Assembly: GCA_037442205.1 (NCBI GenBank)
Contig: JBBIQS010000015.1
Span: 38,407 to 102,406 of the forward strand
Length of the DNA: 64,000 nt
Direction of reading: 5' to 3'
From: JBBIQS01 sp037442205
GTDB lineage: Bacteria > Myxococcota > Myxococcia > Myxococcales > UBA5297
This document shows positions 48,190-57,251 of this stretch, one piece after another. The notes under the pieces were generated by a model. The model searched no databases, was not told the origin of the DNA, and saw only the letters and a list, made by a program, of their open reading frames with translations. A program made the position numbers and the translations under genes. Each line of letters begins with the position of its first letter. Positions within the stretch are counted from its first letter, which is position 1.

Positions 48190-49815
48190 ATGAGAAACCT
48201 TTCCATCGGACTACGCCTCTCCCTCTCTTTCGGGCTCGTGCTGGTGCTCACCCTGGCCATCTCCGGGGGCGGCTGGTGGGGCCTGGAGACCACCTCGCGC
48301 ACCGCGCGGGACATGCTCGAGGGCGACGGCGCCATGGCCCACCTGGCCGAGAGCGCGCACGGCCGGGCGCTGGAGCTGAGGCGCTACGAGAAGGACCTGC
48401 TGCTGAACATCGGCACCCCGGCGCTGCAGGCCGAGTACCTGGCCAAGTGGCGGGAGGATTCCAAGCAGCTGCGCGAGCTGCTGCAGCAGATGGCCCCGCT
48501 GTCGGACGCCGAGGCGGCCGCGGTGGTGCGCGCCGCCAGCGAGGGGCTGTCCCAGTACCAGCTCGGCTTCGAGCAGGTGGCCGAGCGGGCCAGGTCCGGC
48601 GCCATTGCCACCCCGCAGGCCGGCAACGCCGAGATCGCCGCCTTCAAGGAGCCAATCCGCTCGCTGATCGAGTCCACCGAGAAGCTGGCCATCAAGTGCA
48701 GCGGTCGGATGTCGGCCAACGGCCAGGTGCTGGAGGATTTGGTCCGGACGGTGAAGTGGATCCTCTTCTTCGCGGTTCTGCTGGCCATCGGAGTGGGTGC
48801 AGTGATCAGCGTGCTGATGGCGCGCTCCATCAACGTGCCGCTGCGGCGGCTGCTCGAGGTGGCCGAGGCGGTGGCCGCTGGCGACCTGACCCGGGAGATT
48901 GGCGAAGCCTCGCATGACGAGCTCGGGCGCTTCGCGACCAGCTTCCGGATCATGGTCTCGCGGCTGCGGGAGATCGTGGCCGCCCTCAAACACGCCGAGG
49001 ACGATCTGGCGGCGGTGGCCGACGAGGTGACCAACGCCACGCTGTCGCAGCGGACGCTGCTGTCGCAGCAGGCCAACGCGGTCTCCCAGACCACCGAGGC
49101 CACCCGCGAGCTGGCCCAGGCCTCGTCCATGGCCTCGACCAGCGCCGATCAGGTGCTGGCGGTGGCCCAGCGCGCGGGGAAGATCAGCAAGGACGGCCAG
49201 GATGCGGCCTCCCTCGGCCTGCGGCGCCTCGAGGACCTGGAGGGCGTGGTCAAGCGGATGATCGCCCAGACCATGGATCTGCTCGAGCGCGCCAGCGACA
49301 TCGACCAGGTGGTGGTCACCGTCCGCGACGTCGCCGACCAGTCGCACCTGCTGTCGCTCAACGCCGCCATCGAGGCCGAGCGCGCCGGCGCCGCCGGGGC
49401 GGGCTTCGCGGTGGTGGCCTCCGAGATCCGCTCGCTGGCCGCTCGCTCCTCCGAGGGCACCGACCGCATCCAGAAGGTCGTCACGCAGATGCTGCGCTCG
49501 GTCCGCGCCACCCTGGCCATCAGCGAAGAGGGGCAGCGCTCGATGATCGAGAGCGGCGCCGGCATCCGCGCCAGCGGCGAGTCGCTGCGGCAGCTGGGGA
49601 CCACCCTGGAGGAGACCAGCAGCTCGGCGGTCCAGATCGCCGGGGCAGTCCACGCTCAGTCGAGCGGGGTGACGCAGATCTCCGCGGCCATGAAGCTGGT
49701 GGACGAGGGCATGACCGAGGCGGTCGACAAGCTCCAGGGCCTCGAGCAGGCCGCGGGGCGGCTTTCCACGACAGCCCAGCAGATGGCCAAAATCGTGAGC
49801 GGCCTGCGAGCCTGA
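48190..49815 (+). CDS. Methyl-accepting chemotaxis protein
   Basis: 541 residues. Two membrane helices (about 10-30 and 189-212) flank a four-helix-bundle sensor of about 155 residues without a known ligand motif. A HAMP domain (about 212-265: RSINVPLRRLLEVAEAVAAGDL) leads to the signalling domain with hairpin tip VRDVADQSHLLSLNAAIEAERAGAAGAGFAVVASEIRSLA. It passes ligand signals to CheA/CheW. It has no che gene nearby and no C-terminal NWETF pentapeptide, so it plugs into a remote Che system. Confidence 0.93.
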   Translation: MRNLSIGLRLSLSFGLVLVLTLAISGGGWWGLETTSRTARDMLEGDGAMAHLAESAHGRALELRRYEKDLLLNIGTPALQAEYLAKWREDSKQLRELLQQMAPLSDAEAAAVVRAASEGLSQYQLGFEQVAERARSGAIATPQAGNAEIAAFKEPIRSLIESTEKLAIKCSGRMSANGQVLEDLVRTVKWILFFAVLLAIGVGAVISVLMARSINVPLRRLLEVAEAVAAGDLTREIGEASHDELGRFATSFRIMVSRLREIVAALKHAEDDLAAVADEVTNATLSQRTLLSQQANAVSQTTEATRELAQASSMASTSADQVLAVAQRAGKISKDGQDAASLGLRRLEDLEGVVKRMIAQTMDLLERASDIDQVVVTVRDVADQSHLLSLNAAIEAERAGAAGAGFAVVASEIRSLAARSSEGTDRIQKVVTQMLRSVRATLAISEEGQRSMIESGAGIRASGESLRQLGTTLEETSSSAVQIAGAVHAQSSGVTQISAAMKLVDEGMTEAVDKLQGLEQAAGRLSTTAQQMAKIVSGLRA

Positions 49816-49864
49816 GCGGCGACCTCCCGCCCGGCCTCGACCCGGCCGCCCACGAGCGCTTCCG

Positions 49865-51700
49865 CTATCCGCAGTAGCCCAGGTCCAGGTGCCCGGGAGT
49901 CTCGCCGATCCCCTTGCAGGTGGCCGGCCAGGTGCAGTCGGTGGCCACGCGGCACCAGGGAGCGCACCTGCCCGCGTGGCAGGTGCTGCCGCTGCCGCAC
50001 TGGGTCTCCAGCGTGCAGTCGGCGCCGGTCGCCACCGTGCCGGGGTTGCTGCACACCGTCTTGCCGTTGGGCGCCAGGTAGCAGCCCAGCGTCGCCGCGC
50101 ATCCCTGGGACGAGACCAGGTCGCAAGCCTCCGCCGGCAGGCAGATTCCAACCGGCGTGGCCCCAGCCGAGACCATGCAGGAGCCGTCGCCCGGGCAGGT
50201 GCCGGTGCGCTCGTCGCAGAAGGGCAGGCAGCGCAGCTTCGCCTGGACCAACCCGAGGCATCCGGTCCCGGCGGCGCAGGGCAGCGAGGTCGGCCCGCAG
50301 TTCTCGTAGGCCGGAGTGGTCCCGACCGCTCGGCAAGCGGCCCGATCCTCGAGCGGATCGGCCAGGTCGCAGGTCTGGCCCGCCGGGCAGGCGTTGGCCG
50401 TCAGCACGTCTGCGGTCTTCTGGCACTTGCTGTCGGCATGGCCGGCGTCCGCCGCGACCTCGCCGGCGTCCTTGGCCTCGCACACCAACACCGTCCCCTT
50501 GGAGCAGCCCAGGCTCGTGAGCGAGAGGGCGGCCATCGCCAGCAGCGCGCCTCTCGAGCGCAGGCCCCGGCGCGCCAGGGCGACCGCCGCCAGCACGAGG
50601 ATCCCCAGCATCGCGCCTGCCCCTACCCCGCCGCCGGCCACTCCGCAGCCCTTGGCCGGCTCGGTCTTGCAGCTGCAGTCGGTGTCGCAGGTGCAGTTGG
50701 GATCGCAGGCCGAGGTCAGGTCGCAGGAGCACTCGGCGGAGATGCAGTGGGCGGCCCCCTGGGCGTCGACCTCGCAGTTGCGCTGCTCCACGGCGCAGTC
50801 GCGGCTGGCGAAGCCCTTGTCGTCGCAGGTCGCCACGGCGTTGGCGCGGCAGACTCCCGAGGCGCCCACCGTGCCGCACTGAGCCTGCTGGGTGATGGTC
50901 GCGCCGATGAACGCCGCCCTGGAATCGAGGCGCACGAAGCTGCTCGTCGAGCCCTTGCTCTGGGAGTAGACGCCGACGGCGCGCAGCGACCCGTCGGCGA
51001 AGCGGCGCAGCAGGCCGGCGCCCTCGTCGCCCGGGGACGGCATGCCGTGCTGAGCGACCCGAGTGGAGAGATGATCGGGCGCGATCGAGGCCACCTGCAG
51101 CAACGACCAGTTCCGCACCGGCGAGTAGAGGGTGGAGGCGGCGAAGTCGGTGGCCCCGTAGCCGCCCATCAGCAGCCACTCGTCCACCAACTGGTCGCTG
51201 AGCGCCTCGCGGTTGACCTGGACCGGGACCGCGTTCGGACAGGCGTCGATGGCCGAGCTCTTGAGCAGAGCGATGGCGATGTCCGACGGCGAGCTGCCCG
51301 GCGCCTTGGTCGGGACGTGAATCGACTCCACCTCGAGCTTGCAGTCCGGCTTCGAGGCGTCGGCGCCGACGGCGATGCTCACGTCGGCGGGAGTCACCGC
51401 CTGTGCCGGCTCGCCGGCCAGCCAAGCGTCCCGGTTGAGCACCACGCACGCCGCTGCCGAGATCACCGCCCGATCCCCGACCAGGATCCCGGTGCAGTGA
51501 GAGGTGCTGCCGGCGTTGGTGACCGCCTGATCCACCACCGCGTTGCGCTGGAACCGATCGATGGTGAAGCCGAGGCTTGCCGGGTTGGTGACTCCGCCCA
51601 CCACCGCGTCCTGGCGCTGGCCCAGCGGCTCCTCGGACGCCCCGGCGCAGGAAAGCATCAGGGCCCCGCCACACATCATCGCCAGCGTTCGCATCGCCAT
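49865..51700 (-). CDS. Trypsin-fold pseudoprotease with MYXO-CTERM-like tail fused to a Cys-rich lipoprotein
   Basis: 611 residues from ATG 51700 (GAGG 8 bases upstream). Residues 1-20 are a lipoprotein-like signal (SCAG). Residues 33-275 have a trypsin fold (VVGGVTNPAS start), but the catalytic His is Ala84 (SAAAC), the Ser is Glu226 (GDEGAG); only Asp140 (DIAIALL) remains. A Cys-rich domain (about 275-350) leads to Cys352-GVAGGG, a hydrophobic helix and Arg377-Arg378, like a MYXO-CTERM tail. It then continues in frame into RSRGALLAMAALSLTSLGC (Cys399), a second lipoprotein leader, and about 210 Cys-rich residues. This looks like two genes joined by loss of a stop/start. Confidence 0.82.
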   Translation of the reverse strand: MAMRTLAMMCGGALMLSCAGASEEPLGQRQDAVVGGVTNPASLGFTIDRFQRNAVVDQAVTNAGSTSHCTGILVGDRAVISAAACVVLNRDAWLAGEPAQAVTPADVSIAVGADASKPDCKLEVESIHVPTKAPGSSPSDIAIALLKSSAIDACPNAVPVQVNREALSDQLVDEWLLMGGYGATDFAASTLYSPVRNWSLLQVASIAPDHLSTRVAQHGMPSPGDEGAGLLRRFADGSLRAVGVYSQSKGSTSSFVRLDSRAAFIGATITQQAQCGTVGASGVCRANAVATCDDKGFASRDCAVEQRNCEVDAQGAAHCISAECSCDLTSACDPNCTCDTDCSCKTEPAKGCGVAGGGVGAGAMLGILVLAAVALARRGLRSRGALLAMAALSLTSLGCSKGTVLVCEAKDAGEVAADAGHADSKCQKTADVLTANACPAGQTCDLADPLEDRAACRAVGTTPAYENCGPTSLPCAAGTGCLGLVQAKLRCLPFCDERTGTCPGDGSCMVSAGATPVGICLPAEACDLVSSQGCAATLGCYLAPNGKTVCSNPGTVATGADCTLETQCGSGSTCHAGRCAPWCRVATDCTWPATCKGIGETPGHLDLGYCG

Positions 51701-51801
51701 GAGCGCAACCTCGGTTAAAAACTCTCGTTTGTAGACCTGTTGATATGGCACGAGGCGCGACCTCTCGTCGAGATCGCGCCTCGAAAACTGACCGAGCCTG
51801 G

Positions 51802-52548
51802 CTAGGCCTTTGCCTGGGCAGGGTTCTCCATCTCGTCGGCGACGCGGGAGGCCAGGATCTGCTCCAGGCGGGCCAGCTCGCCGCGGACCTCGGGGGCCAG
51901 CTCCGGGCGCTGGGCCAGCTTCGCGACGGCCGCGTGCAGCTCAGCCTCCTGGGAGCGCAGGGCATCGACGGTGGTCACGAACTCGCCGAACAGCTCCTGC
52001 AGCTGGTCGCCGCGGCGCAGCCGGGAGGTGACCCGCAGCTTGCCCTGGGCCACCGCGCGCATCACCCGCCGCAGGTGGAAGATCGGCCCGGCGAAGCGGT
52101 GGCTGATCACCACTGTCACCCCGCCCAGGACCGCCAGGAACAGCAACAGCCCGCCGGCCAGCAGCCGCAAGAGCAGCCGCTGCTGATCCTCGAGCCGCTG
52201 CTGCTGGGCGACGATGCCTTTCCGCTCGGCCTCGTACTTGGCGTCCACCTCGTCGGACAGCTTCTTGAGCTTGGCGGCGAAGGCCGGGTCGTCGAAGTTG
52301 CCCAGCAGCTCGTTGCTCAGGCTGGCCTGGCCCAGCTCGCGGCTCGTCTGCGCCGCCTGCGAGCGGGCCTCCACCGCGCCCTGGGCCTCGACCAGCAGCG
52401 TCTCCGAGGTGCGCCACAGGAAGACGCCGAGCAGGGCGCCCATCACCGCCGCCGCGCCGACCACCATCGAGATCATCCGCAGCTGCAGCGGCACGTCGAG
52501 CAGCAGGTTGCGCCAGTGCCGCTTGTACTTGGGGGGAGACTGAGTCAT
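51802..52548 (-). CDS. Membrane protein with HAMP domain, possible signalling partner
   Basis: 248 residues from ATG 52548, whose ATGA overlaps the HEAT-protein stop. A basic start (KYKRHWRNLLLDVPLQLRM) leads to helix 1 (about 24-44), a periplasmic/coiled-coil stretch (about 45-118, many Gln/Ala/Leu), helix 2 (about 122-143), then a HAMP-like segment (HRFAGPIFHLRRVMRAVAQGKL) and a helical tail. No kinase or MCP domain follows, so it may be an adaptor or a sensor acting through a partner. It forms one transcription unit with the HEAT protein. Confidence 0.78.
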   Translation of the reverse strand: MTQSPPKYKRHWRNLLLDVPLQLRMISMVVGAAAVMGALLGVFLWRTSETLLVEAQGAVEARSQAAQTSRELGQASLSNELLGNFDDPAFAAKLKKLSDEVDAKYEAERKGIVAQQQRLEDQQRLLLRLLAGGLLLFLAVLGGVTVVISHRFAGPIFHLRRVMRAVAQGKLRVTSRLRRGDQLQELFGEFVTTVDALRSQEAELHAAVAKLAQRPELAPEVRGELARLEQILASRVADEMENPAQAKA

Positions 52549-53279
52549 GGCGAGCTCCAGCCGAATTCCTGGGCCGCATCGTCGAGGAGCGCCGGGGCGA
52601 TGCCGCGCACGATCTCCTCCTTGCTGGCCTCTTTGCCCTTGATGCTCACCTGGCCGAGCATCTTGTTCTCCGGGTAGGTGGCACACAGCAGCCGCATCGT
52701 CACCGTGTCGCCCTGGCCCTCCAGGTTCACCGAGACCAGGAAGCCCTTGAGCTTGCGATCCTTGAGGACCTTGGCGGCGGCGGCCTTGGGCTCCATGGGC
52801 GGGGCGAACATCGCCCCCATCCGCGCCAGCTTCTCGCGCACCTCGCCCTCGGCAACCTTGAGCAGGTCTCCGCCCACCTCCGGCGAGGCCGCCTTGATCT
52901 CGGGCAGCGAGATGTAGAGCTTGGCGTGCTCCGGGGTTCCGCCCAGCAACACCACGCCCACCTCGAGTTCCTCGTGCACCGCGGCGTCCGAGTCGGCGCG
53001 GTGCTTCTCCAGGCATTCGCGGGTGGTCGGCTCGGCCAGCTTGACCAAGCCCTTGGCGGCGGCGAGGCGGACCAGGCTCTCGGTGTCGTCGAGCGCGGCG
53101 CACAGCGGCTCGGCGATGCGCGGTTCTGGTGCGGCGGCCAAAAGCAGCGCGGCCTGGGCGCGCAGCCGAGGATCCTTGGCCTCGCGCAGCTGCCTGGTCA
53201 GTCGCTCGAAGCGAACGTCGGAGCCGGCGCCGCAGAGGACGAGGCTTCCGAGGAGGAGGATCGCAGGCCGCGCTCGCAT
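52545..53279 (-). CDS. Secreted HEAT-repeat protein
   Basis: 244 residues. Signal peptide MRARPAILLLGSLVLCGAG (a cysteine at 16 may make it a lipoprotein). Residues 20-110 hold three or four HEAT-like helical repeats (RLRAQAALLLAAAPEPRIAEPLCAALDDTESLVRLAAAKGLVKLA). The second half has a LolA/TPM-like mixed region with CATYPENKMLGQVSIKG and a polar C-terminus. HEAT repeats mediate protein contacts, here in the periplasm. The overlap with the HAMP gene supports a common function. Its start is 115 bases from the divergent transglutaminase gene. Confidence 0.72.
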   Translation of the reverse strand: MRARPAILLLGSLVLCGAGSDVRFERLTRQLREAKDPRLRAQAALLLAAAPEPRIAEPLCAALDDTESLVRLAAAKGLVKLAEPTTRECLEKHRADSDAAVHEELEVGVVLLGGTPEHAKLYISLPEIKAASPEVGGDLLKVAEGEVREKLARMGAMFAPPMEPKAAAAKVLKDRKLKGFLVSVNLEGQGDTVTMRLLCATYPENKMLGQVSIKGKEASKEEIVRGIAPALLDDAAQEFGWSSP

Positions 53280-53393
53280 CGAGCCCCGATGATAGGCCGC
53301 CCTGAGCGCGGCCACCACCGGCGCGGTGCGCCCCCGCCGCCGGCGCGCGAATGGCCGGGTTGCCCGGGACCTCTTTCCGCTACAGTGGTCGCG

Positions 53394-55124
53394 ATGGACC
53401 CCGGCCCGCCGACAAACAAGAGCAGGGACGACCTCGGAGCGCTGGGGCTTCTCGCCTGGAGCCTGTGGCTGGCGGTGATCCTCGGCGTGCCGCTGATTGC
53501 GGTGTGGTTGGCTTCGTCGCTGGCCGCCTACCTCAACGGCCCGCGCTGGCTGGCCTTCGCCTCGGGGGCGCTCCTCTTCCCGGTGCTCCCGGTGGCTTGG
53601 GAGATCCGCGCCTCGAATGCCCTCGCCCGCCGCAAGCAGACGGCCAGGCGCTGGCTGAGCCTGCAAGGGCGGCTGGCGGCCCGGACGATGGCCATCAGCC
53701 TGGCCTTCATCGGCGCCATCGTCGCGCTCAAGCCCGAGCACGCGTTCCTTTCCCTCGCCACCCGCGGCGACTGGATGCTCGACGGCCACCACGGCCGCGC
53801 CGCTCAGATTTCGCGCGGAGTGCTCTTCGGCGCCGCCGGCAGCCTGGCCTGGCTCTACACAGCGACCCGCGACGACCCCTTCGCCGCCTACCGCACCCAC
53901 GCCGAGCCGCCGCCTCCTCCCTCGCCGGCTCCTGTTCCGCCGCCAAGGCCCGTGCCGGAGATCTCATCCTCCGAGCCGCCGCCTGCGCCGGCGGTCGCCG
54001 ATGCCGGGGGCACTGCCGCCACCGCCGGCAAAGCGGATCCGGCCGATGCCGGCCGCGGCCCCGAGGAGGAGATCGAGGTCGTCGGCTTCTACGAGGTGGA
54101 CGGCGAGAAGCGCTACCTCCGCCAGCGGCGCTCGCGCGCGCCGGCCGTCCAGCCCGCGACCAAGGAGGCGACCGCGAGGCAGGCGGACCGGCCCGCCCCT
54201 CCCCCTCGATGGTCCCCGGCGAGCACCGCGGCGCCGGTCTGGCCGCAGCCCGCGGAGCTCGCTCCGGCGATCGGCGATCTCCCCTCGAGCGCGGAGGAGA
54301 GCCTCGATGCGCTCGCCGACCATCTCAGGAGGAGGACGAGCGATGCGGCCGAGCGGGTCAAGCTGGCGCACGACTACGTCGCCGACCGGGTCGCCTACGA
54401 CGTCGAGGCCTACCGGACCAGGCGCTACCCGCCGCAGGATGCCCAGACCGTCTTCGCCAGCCGCCGCGCCGTCTGCGCCGGCTACGCCAAGCTCTTCGAG
54501 GAGCTGGCCAGGAGGATGGAGCTGGAGGTGGTGACGGTGGTGGGGATCGCCAAGGGAGCCAGCAGCGGCGAGCCCGAGCCCCACGGCTGGAACGCAGTGC
54601 GGCTGAACGGCCAGTGGCAGCTGGTCGACGTGACTTGGGACAGCGGAATGCTGGCGGACGGGGCCTTCCTGAAGCGCTACGACACCTCCTATCTGCTCGC
54701 GCCTCCTGAGTTCTTCGCCATCAGCCACCTGCCCGACGAACCCGGCTGGCAGCTGGTGCCAACCCCCATCGACCGCGCCCAATTCATGCGCCTGCCCAGG
54801 TTGTCCCCGGCCTTCTTCGCCAAGCGCCTCGAGTTCGTCGGCGAGGTGCGGTCGCAGATCGACGCCTATGGCTCGGCGGAGCTGACGCTCAGGAATCCGG
54901 CGAAGATCGACCTGGTGGCCTGGATGACGGCCAAGGACGAGCCCGCACGCCAGTGCGCCACCACCGACGACGCCGGCCTCACCCGGCTGCGCTGCGACTT
55001 CCCGAAAGCAGGGAGCTTCGGCATCGCCATCACCGAGCACGTCCCGGGCAGCAAGCCGCAGGACCCCCGCGGCCCCATCCGCTATGACGGGCTCGCGTCG
55101 ATCGACGTGATCAACAGGGGCTGA
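53394..55124 (+). CDS. Membrane transglutaminase-like protein
   Basis: 576 residues from ATG 53394. Four membrane helices lie in residues 17-155 (LLAWSLWLAVILGVPLIAVWLASSLAAY, WLAFASGALLFPVLPV, LAARTMAISLAFIGAIVAL, VLFGAAGSLAWLYT). A Pro-rich, then charged linker (about 170-300) leads to a transglutaminase core (Transglut_core3) with Cys361 (RRAVCAGYA), His397 (PHGWN) and Asp412 (VDVTW), the complete triad. The C-terminal 130 residues are a beta-rich Ig-like domain. In bacteria such proteins are usually peptidases or cross-linking enzymes. Its stop touches the convergent gene stop with no bases between. Confidence 0.88.
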   Translation: MDPGPPTNKSRDDLGALGLLAWSLWLAVILGVPLIAVWLASSLAAYLNGPRWLAFASGALLFPVLPVAWEIRASNALARRKQTARRWLSLQGRLAARTMAISLAFIGAIVALKPEHAFLSLATRGDWMLDGHHGRAAQISRGVLFGAAGSLAWLYTATRDDPFAAYRTHAEPPPPPSPAPVPPPRPVPEISSSEPPPAPAVADAGGTAATAGKADPADAGRGPEEEIEVVGFYEVDGEKRYLRQRRSRAPAVQPATKEATARQADRPAPPPRWSPASTAAPVWPQPAELAPAIGDLPSSAEESLDALADHLRRRTSDAAERVKLAHDYVADRVAYDVEAYRTRRYPPQDAQTVFASRRAVCAGYAKLFEELARRMELEVVTVVGIAKGASSGEPEPHGWNAVRLNGQWQLVDVTWDSGMLADGAFLKRYDTSYLLAPPEFFAISHLPDEPGWQLVPTPIDRAQFMRLPRLSPAFFAKRLEFVGEVRSQIDAYGSAELTLRNPAKIDLVAWMTAKDEPARQCATTDDAGLTRLRCDFPKAGSFGIAITEHVPGSKPQDPRGPIRYDGLASIDVINRG

Positions 55125-55787
55125 CTACAGCCGCGGCGGCGCTGACTCGAGCGACTCGCAGCCCTGGTAGCTCGACTCGACGCGGAAGCGGACCTTGAGG
55201 AACAGCAGCCCGCCGATTCCGCTCAGCCTGACCCGCGAAGGCTGGGCGACGCAGGGGCCGTCGGCGTAGTCGACGTCGAGCTGGAAGGCGGAGAGCATCA
55301 GCGGCAGCTTCGCCGGCCCGGTGGAGATCGACAGCAGCCTCCCGGTGGAGGCGTCCACCGTCACCTGGCCCTTGGCGCGCTCGGTGGTGGGCTCGACCGG
55401 CTCGAAAGTGATGACCTGCTTCCCCTCCTCCGCCTTGCCCAGCGCGAAGCGGTAGAGCCCCTTGGCGTCCGGATGGAATGGGCTGAGCTTGGGCTTGTCC
55501 TTGCCCGGCTCGCGCCGCAGCGAGGAGCTGAGCTTCTCGCCCTCGGCCTTGACCTCGAGGACCTTGCGGCTCTCGATGACGCGGCCGTTCCGGGTGACCT
55601 CGACCCGCCGGATCTCCCGCCCCTTCACCTGGCCGTCGGAGTCGAGCTCCTCGACGGTCTGCAGCTCCAGGCAGCGACAGCGGGGAGCCTGGTCGAGGCG
55701 CTTCTCCACCTCGGCCAGGCGGCCGAGCAGCTCCGGCAGCGCCAGCTGCGCCGAAAGCGCGTGGACGAGGAGGAGCCCGACCGTCAT
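55125..55787 (-). CDS. Secreted protein of the RND operon, LolA-like
   Basis: 220 residues. A short signal peptide MTVGLLLVHALSAQLA; the mature chain has a beta-sheet pattern with two cysteines near the start (CRCLEL) and two later ones (GPCVAQP, QGCESLE). The sequence alternates strands (IRRVEVTRNGRVIESRKVLEV, GKQVITFEPVEP, VDASTGRLLSISTG), as in LolA/LppM-type lipid- or lipoprotein-binding proteins. It starts 21 bases after the TolC gene stop with GGGGAG before its ATG. A periplasmic helper for the efflux pump is possible, but no homologue with known function is recognised. Confidence 0.65.
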   Translation of the reverse strand: MTVGLLLVHALSAQLALPELLGRLAEVEKRLDQAPRCRCLELQTVEELDSDGQVKGREIRRVEVTRNGRVIESRKVLEVKAEGEKLSSSLRREPGKDKPKLSPFHPDAKGLYRFALGKAEEGKQVITFEPVEPTTERAKGQVTVDASTGRLLSISTGPAKLPLMLSAFQLDVDYADGPCVAQPSRVRLSGIGGLLFLKVRFRVESSYQGCESLESAPPRL

Positions 55788-55808
55788 GTGAGCTCCCCCT
55801 CGCGCGGA

Positions 55809-57251
55809 CTACTTCGGGTTGAAGAGGCCGGCCGACTTGATCAGCTTGAGGGCGGACAGGTCGGCGTTGATGCTCTCGGCCACCAACCCGATCTCGGCGC
55901 TGGTCAGCTGCGAGCTGGCGTCCGAGACCTCGATCTGAGTGGCAGCGCCGTTGTTGTAGTTCACCGTCACCAGCTGCATGTTCTCGCGGGCCAGCTTCAC
56001 CTGCTCCTCGGCCTTGGCCTTGTTGGCGCGAGCGCTCTCCAGGTCGAGCAGCGCCCGCTTCACTTCGTCGCGAGCCCGGATCTCCGCCGCGCGGAGGTTG
56101 TACTTGGCCTCGGCTGCCCTGGACTCACTGTCGCGCAAGTCGCTCTCGCGCAGGCCGCCGTCCCAGAGGGTCCAGTTGGCGGCCACGGTGATGGCCCAGG
56201 AGGTGTTCTGCCCGGTGAAACCGCCGATGTTCGCATAGCGGTAGACGCCGTTCGCGACGATGGCGGGCGCGTACTTGTAGTAGGTCGCCGAATGCGTGCG
56301 GTCCGCCAGGTCGAAGTTCTGCCGGGCCAACTGCAGATCCAGCCGCCTGTCATCGGCCTCCTTCTGCATCTTTTCGGTGCTCTCCGGCAGCTGGGGCTCG
56401 GCCGGGCGCTCGACGTCGAAGTTGGCGTCGCGGTCGAGCAGTGTCGACAGCGCGATGCGGGCCGAGTCGTAGGCCAGTTGCGCTCGCCGCACATCCTCCT
56501 CGCTTCGCGCCCGGTCAATCTGAGCCCGAATCAGACCAATCTTGGGGAGCGCCCCAGCGTCGTAGCGGACTTGGGCGTCCTTCTCGTGCTCGCGGTTGGT
56601 CTCGAGCAGCCGCTTCTGTACTGCCACCGCCTCCTTGAGGCCGGCGGCGCCGAAGTAGAGCTGGACCACGCCAAAGAGAAGCTCACGCCGGCCGTTCTCA
56701 ACGCTCAGAGTGACGATGTCCTGGGCCAGGTAGGCGTTCTTGATGGCCGGCCACAGCGCCGGAACGACGAGGGCCTGGCTCAGCTGGGCCTGACCGCCAT
56801 ACTGGTTGAGCGCCTGGATGGTGACGTCCGCTCCAAAAACCGGAATGACAGCTTGCGAGGTCGAGGGCTGTCCAATCGGATTGGAGAGATCGGGAAACTG
56901 GGTTGCTGGCGCACCGGAATTGGAGGGCATCCCGTTGTAGGCACACACCTCTCCCGCCTGTAATTTCGCGGGAGTGCAGAGGTCCGCGGGCGTGATGTTC
57001 CGAATGCCATAGGCTACCGGCAAGTTGAGATTCGCCGCGACGTTGTTGCGCGTATAGCTCGCCCCGACGGTCAGAGTCGGCAGGTAGGCCGCCCACACCT
57101 TGCGGCTGATCTCCTTGGACTGAGTGAGCTTCTCCCGGGCCGCCTTGAGGTCGAGGTTCTTGGCCTCGGCCTCGCGCAGGGCGTCGTCCAGGGTCAGCAC
57201 CGGGCCGGCCTGGCCCAGGGAAAGGGCCAGCACCAGCGATACAGCCATCAT
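55809..57251 (-). CDS. TolC-family outer-membrane efflux channel
   Basis: 480 residues. Signal peptide MMAVSLVLALSLGQA. The two outer membrane efflux protein repeats are visible: LTLDDALREAEAKNLDLKAAREKL and later NFDLADRTHSATYYKYAPAIVANG with LDLESARANKAKAEEQVKLARENMQLVTVNYNNGAATQIEV. An extracellular region with two cysteines (LCTPAKLQAGEVCAYNG) is longer than usual. It joins the RND pump and adaptor to form a tripartite exporter. Its ATG overlaps the RND gene stop (ATGA). Confidence 0.95.
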   Translation of the reverse strand: MMAVSLVLALSLGQAGPVLTLDDALREAEAKNLDLKAAREKLTQSKEISRKVWAAYLPTLTVGASYTRNNVAANLNLPVAYGIRNITPADLCTPAKLQAGEVCAYNGMPSNSGAPATQFPDLSNPIGQPSTSQAVIPVFGADVTIQALNQYGGQAQLSQALVVPALWPAIKNAYLAQDIVTLSVENGRRELLFGVVQLYFGAAGLKEAVAVQKRLLETNREHEKDAQVRYDAGALPKIGLIRAQIDRARSEEDVRRAQLAYDSARIALSTLLDRDANFDVERPAEPQLPESTEKMQKEADDRRLDLQLARQNFDLADRTHSATYYKYAPAIVANGVYRYANIGGFTGQNTSWAITVAANWTLWDGGLRESDLRDSESRAAEAKYNLRAAEIRARDEVKRALLDLESARANKAKAEEQVKLARENMQLVTVNYNNGAATQIEVSDASSQLTSAEIGLVAESINADLSALKLIKSAGLFNPK

